DNA of 64,000 nt, taken from contig NZ_JADQDP010000004.1 in the NCBI RefSeq assembly GCF_015694735.1, positions 558,001 to 622,000 of the forward strand. The letters run 5' to 3'. The notes beneath the pieces were generated by a model. The model saw only the letters and a program-made list of their open reading frames with translations, was not told the origin of the DNA and did no database searches. Source of the DNA: Hymenobacter properus (GTDB lineage: Bacteria; Bacteroidota; Bacteroidia; Cytophagales; Hymenobacteraceae). The position numbers were made by a program, and so were the translations under genes. Below, piece by piece: positions 60,789 through 64,000 of the stretch. Each line of letters opens with the position of its first letter. Position 1 is the first letter of the stretch.

Positions 60789-63293
60789 CTACTGTCCGCC
60801 CTGCTTGCCGCCCCCGCCTTTCACGTCGTCGTTCGAGACGGACTTGCGCTGCTTGCTCTGCTGCTCGGTGCCGAAACGGTAAGCCAGGCTGAAGCGGAAC
60901 GAGCGTTGGTAGGCCCGGTTTTCGCTGGTTTCGCTGAAGTAGGGTGTGTCGGTGGTGCTGCGGTAGGTCCAGGAGTTGTTGAACGGCGAGCCGAAGTTCA
61001 GCACTGCGTCGGCCTTGTCTTTCAGGAAGGTTTTCTTCACGCCCATCTGGTAGTAGAGGTTAGCTGAGCCCTTGCCCTGCAGCTCCGGCGAGGGCAGCGA
61101 GCTGTACAGGAAGCCCTGCAGCGTGAACTTCTTGGGCAGCTTGTAAGAGGTGTTCAGGTTGAGCCCGGCCGTGAAGCCGCGGCGCTCGATGCCCAGCGTC
61201 GGGCTGCGACGCACAATGTATTGAATGTCGGGCCCGCCGCTGATGTCCCAGCCCTCAACGGGCTTGGCCGTGCCGTAGAAATTGAGCTGGTAATAGGCGT
61301 TGGAGGCCACGTTGGCGTAGGTGCGCACCGTGGTGCCGGGCGCGGCGTCGGTAAAACCTGCTTCAGCCGCCGTCTGCCGGATAGATTCGATGGCGTTGCC
61401 CGTGCGCCGCACCGAGCCCGACACGTTGAGCGAGCCGGCCTTGCCGTTGGTGTTGAAACTCAGCTCGTAAGAGTCCGTCAGCTCGGGGTCGAGGTTGGGG
61501 TTGCCAAACACGATGTTCTGCGGGTCGGAGCGGTCCACGAAGGGGTTGAGGTAGTCGATGTAGGGCCGGGTGATGCGGCGGCTGTAAGCCATGCGCAGGC
61601 TGTTGTTGTCGCTGAAGGCGTACTGCGCGTTGCCGTTGGGCAGCCACGAGAGGTAGCTGCGCGCCGGCAGCTCCGAGCCCGTGGTGCGGAAATCGGCCGC
61701 CAGCGTGGTGCGCTCCAGGCGGCTGCCCACGCTCAGCGTCAGCTTCTTGCTCAACTTGTTGGTGTAGGTGGCGTAGCCAGCCTGCACGTTCTGGTCGTAG
61801 CTGAAGTCGGTGGCCCGGCCCGCCAGGGGGCTGAAATCGGCCTGGCCCCGGGTTAGCCCGTCCACGGTGGCCACCGAGCCGGTGCGGCGCCAGATGCTTT
61901 TCAGGCCGGTTTCGAGGGTTTGCTTTTCGCCAAAGGGCTGCACGAGGTCGGTTTGCAGCGTCACCTCGCTGCCCGGGGTGCGGCCGCGGCTGCGCTCGCG
62001 GTAGCTGGCCCGGTTGGTTTCCAAGTTCACGTAAGAGTCGGCGTACTGGTCGAAATCGTAGCCGAAGGTGCCGCTGTTGTTGGCGTACTGGCCCAGCACG
62101 CTCCACTCCTTGCGGGCCGTGGCGAAGGTTTTGGTGTAAGTACCGGTCAGCTCGCCATTGTTGCCGCTGAAAACGTTGTTGGTGGTGCGCGTGAAGAGTT
62201 GGTTGTTCTGCGGCGCGCCGGGCACCACCAAGTCGTTCAGCATATTATTGAAATCGTGGCCGGCGTAGCGGTTGAACGACGTGGCCAGCGAAAAGCTCTG
62301 CTTGTCCGTAATGTCGTAGTCGAGGCCCACCGAGGCGTAGTACCAGCGCCCGCCGTAATCGCCCACGCCGCGCTGCGTCAGGGTCGAGTTGTCCTGCTTG
62401 CCAAAGCGCATGCGCTCCGACTCGTTGGGCCCGTACCAGCCCCCCGTGCCGGCCGAGGAGGTGAACCCCAGCTTTTTGGTTTTGAAGTTGAGCGAGGCGT
62501 TGGCGTTTGAGTTGCGGTTGCCGCCCGAGGCACTCACGCGGCCGTTCAGCTTTTGCGTCGAGCCCTTTTTTAGCACGATGTTGATGATGCCGGCAGTGCC
62601 CTCGCCGTCGTACTTGGCCGGCGGCGTGGTGATGATTTCCACGCTCTGAATTTGCTCGGCCGGAATGCCCTTCAGGGCCTCGGCCAGGTTGCTGGCCAGC
62701 GTGGGCGAGGGCTTGTTGTTGATGAGCACCTTAAAGTTGCTGGAGCCGCGCATCTTCACGTTGCCATCGCCGTCCACGGCCAGCAGCGGGGCCTTGCGCA
62801 GCACGTCGGAGGCGGTGCCGCCGGCGTTGGTCACGTCCTGGTCGGCGTTGTACACAATGCGGTCGGGCTTCACCTCCACCACCGGCTTGGTGCCGATAAC
62901 CACGGCCTCGGCCAGGGCCGTGCCCGCCACCGGCAGCCGGAAGGTGCCCGCGTCGGTGGCGCCGGCCGTGATGGTTACGTCCTTGGTTTGGGTGCCGTAG
63001 CCCACGTAGCTCACCCGCAGGCGGGCCGGGCCGGGCGCCAGCTTCACGAGCGAAAACCGGCCATTGTCGTCGGCCGCCACGCCGGTAATGGGCTTTTCGT
63101 TGGGCGCCGGCGGCAGCAGCACCACCGTGGCGTAGGGCACGGGCTCTTTTTTGAGCGAATCGAGCACTACGCCGGTTAGCGAACCAGTGCCAACGGCCAC
63201 CGCTGGGGCAGCGGGCGCTTGGGCCGCGGCCTGCGGGGCAACGCATGCCAAGCCCATCAGCGCGACGAGCGCGCAAAAAACAGAAGACTTCAT
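60789..63293 (-). CDS. TonB-dependent outer-membrane receptor with carboxypeptidase-regulatory-like N-domain
   Basis: 834 residues from ATG 63293, signal MKSSVFCALVALMGLACVAPQAAAQ. Then an N-terminal CarboxypepD_reg domain (TGSLTGVVLDSLKKEPVPYATVVLL), a plug with VVIGTKPVVEVKPDRIVYNADQ, GTASDVLRKAPLLAVDGDGNVKMRGSSNFKVLINNKP and QSVEIITTPPAKYDGEGTAGIINIVLKKG, and an OMP_b-brl_3-type barrel. Last residues are a Gly/Gln/Lys tail (VSNDDVKGGGGKQGGQ), unlike the usual aromatic terminus. This 'outer membrane beta-barrel family' type is widespread in Bacteroidota; no SusD partner is next to it, and the ligand is unknown. Confidence 0.93.
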   Translation of the reverse strand: MKSSVFCALVALMGLACVAPQAAAQAPAAPAVAVGTGSLTGVVLDSLKKEPVPYATVVLLPPAPNEKPITGVAADDNGRFSLVKLAPGPARLRVSYVGYGTQTKDVTITAGATDAGTFRLPVAGTALAEAVVIGTKPVVEVKPDRIVYNADQDVTNAGGTASDVLRKAPLLAVDGDGNVKMRGSSNFKVLINNKPSPTLASNLAEALKGIPAEQIQSVEIITTPPAKYDGEGTAGIINIVLKKGSTQKLNGRVSASGGNRNSNANASLNFKTKKLGFTSSAGTGGWYGPNESERMRFGKQDNSTLTQRGVGDYGGRWYYASVGLDYDITDKQSFSLATSFNRYAGHDFNNMLNDLVVPGAPQNNQLFTRTTNNVFSGNNGELTGTYTKTFATARKEWSVLGQYANNSGTFGYDFDQYADSYVNLETNRASYRERSRGRTPGSEVTLQTDLVQPFGEKQTLETGLKSIWRRTGSVATVDGLTRGQADFSPLAGRATDFSYDQNVQAGYATYTNKLSKKLTLSVGSRLERTTLAADFRTTGSELPARSYLSWLPNGNAQYAFSDNNSLRMAYSRRITRPYIDYLNPFVDRSDPQNIVFGNPNLDPELTDSYELSFNTNGKAGSLNVSGSVRRTGNAIESIRQTAAEAGFTDAAPGTTVRTYANVASNAYYQLNFYGTAKPVEGWDISGGPDIQYIVRRSPTLGIERRGFTAGLNLNTSYKLPKKFTLQGFLYSSLPSPELQGKGSANLYYQMGVKKTFLKDKADAVLNFGSPFNNSWTYRSTTDTPYFSETSENRAYQRSFRFSLAYRFGTEQQSKQRKSVSNDDVKGGGGKQGGQ

Positions 63294-63607
63294 TTGCAGA
63301 AAGGAGGTGAGTGCGGGAAAATAGACGCGGACCGGGCCCCGTGGGTTGCTTACAGTATGAGACTTTTTAGCCGCTAGTGCTGCGGTTACTGGCGCCGGCT
63401 CCCAAACGTTACAAGCCCCCTGATTATTTGCCGGCTGCTTATCCGTGAACAGTGCCCCTTGCCCCAATGATGGGGTCGTTACCTGCCCCGTCGGGGCTGT
63501 TGTCACATGCTTTTTCATAACCGCCAGTGCGTTGGTGAAAGACTGGGTCAAAGGTCTTTCGCCACGTAGCCCCCGGCGCTCCAAACCATTATCTGGCCCG
63601 TCCCAAC
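63294..63607. other. Intergenic region of 314 bases without gene
   Basis: Lies between the TonB-dependent receptor start and the AraC gene end. Contains a TAACGTTTG string on the - strand near 63403-63411 that is one base too long for TAnnTTTG. No convincing gene, hairpin or RNA was seen. Confidence 0.5.
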
Positions 63608-64000
63608 TTATGATTTGGGCCTTTCTACCTCGCTGGGTGCCTGCCCAAGCAGCTTCTTAAACACGCGGTTAAATGTTGACTTAGAGTTAAACCCACTCTC
63701 CAACGCCACTCCTACCAGCGAGTAGTGGGCAAAGCGCGGGTCGGCCAGTTTGCGGCGGGCTTCCTGCACCCGGTAGGTGTTCACGAAGTCGTTGAAGTTC
63801 TGCCCGCAGCCCGCGTTAATGACCTTGGACAGCAGCGCCGGGTGGGTGCGCAGGCGGTGGGCCAGCTCGGTGAGGGTAAGCTCGGGCTCCAGCCAGGGCT
63901 GCTCCTCGGCCATCAGGCGCAGCAGCTTTTCGCGCCACGGAAGCAGCTCCGGAGTCAGTTCCGGGGCGGGAGCGGCTACGGAGGCTGCCGGCTCTGTGGT
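63608..64000 (-). CDS. AraC-type transcriptional regulator, C-terminal part (cut by window edge)
   Basis: At least 130 residues, open to the right edge. Pro/Ala-rich sequence, then LTPELLPWREKLLRLMAEEQPWLEPELTLTELAHRLRTHPALLSKVINAGCGQNFNDFVNTYRVQEARRKLADPRFAHYSLVGVALESGFNSKSTFNRVFKKLLGQAPSEVERPKS: two HTH motifs of the AraC family in Bacteroidota style, usually fused to an N-terminal membrane sensor. Its position upstream of the TonB-dependent receptor in the same direction suggests it may control it. Confidence 0.9.
   Translation of the reverse strand, partial: TTEPAASVAAPAPELTPELLPWREKLLRLMAEEQPWLEPELTLTELAHRLRTHPALLSKVINAGCGQNFNDFVNTYRVQEARRKLADPRFAHYSLVGVALESGFNSKSTFNRVFKKLLGQAPSEVERPKS

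Overview
The window looks like chromosomal DNA of a G+C-rich member of the Bacteroidota, most likely a Hymenobacter-type cytophagale. Supporting signs are start codons without clear Shine-Dalgarno sequences, several promoters of the Bacteroidota form TTTG-N(19-23)-TAnnTTTG, a secreted protein with a type IX secretion C-terminal tail, TonB-dependent receptors with carboxypeptidase-regulatory-like N-domains, many lipoproteins, WG-repeat and OmpA/TSP3 proteins, and permease-M1 peptidase fusions. I see no rRNA, tRNA, CRISPR array, transposase or prophage. The genus is an inference from gene content.

Layout. 1-7.5 kb: housekeeping block with the end of pheT, a secreted M16 double-domain peptidase, a small coiled-coil protein, zapA and rny. 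7.5-18.8 kb: lipoproteins, a muramoyl amidase, an aminotransferase, a b-type cytochrome, a secreted M1 peptidase, a HupE/UreJ protein, two tandem small secreted paralogues (the first frameshifted) and a WG-repeat protein. 18.9-26.4 kb: accessory stretch, partly A+T-rich, with two PIN-type toxin-antitoxin modules each bordered by direct repeats, an orphan gene with a helix-hairpin-helix-like segment, and a compact four-gene operon (ImmA/IrrE protease, two-helix membrane protein, NPPY-motif Rossmann enzyme with a frameshift, unknown protein). clpB lies inside this stretch. This operon is the best candidate for an undescribed system.

26.4-44.4 kb: outer-membrane barrel protein, ABC-F protein, DoxX-like protein, T9SS-secreted protein, pirin, SelO, a SAM methyltransferase, prolyl oligopeptidase, sorbosone-dehydrogenase-like lipoprotein, Nudix hydrolase, acyltransferase, DUF72 protein and a zinc alcohol dehydrogenase. 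44.5-47.6 kb: a ModE-type DNA-binding protein, a 28-bp ModE-like operator and a TonB-dependent receptor, which together predict molybdate-controlled outer-membrane uptake. 47.7-64 kb: OmpA/TSP3 protein, a nuoK-nuoL pair cut off from the rest of nuo, an ECF sigma factor with a small membrane partner, two tandem small secreted proteins, an ABC transporter whose permease is fused to an M1 peptidase, a second TonB-dependent receptor and the end of an AraC-type regulator.

A recurrent feature is a family of long inverted repeats in intergenic DNA (about 1.3, 4.7, 12.6, 39.3, 43.2, 52.0, 52.6 and 59.1 kb). They share the core GAGCGCAGC and outward ends GTCAT, and several sit where a terminator would be expected. 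Two lie inside apparent operons.
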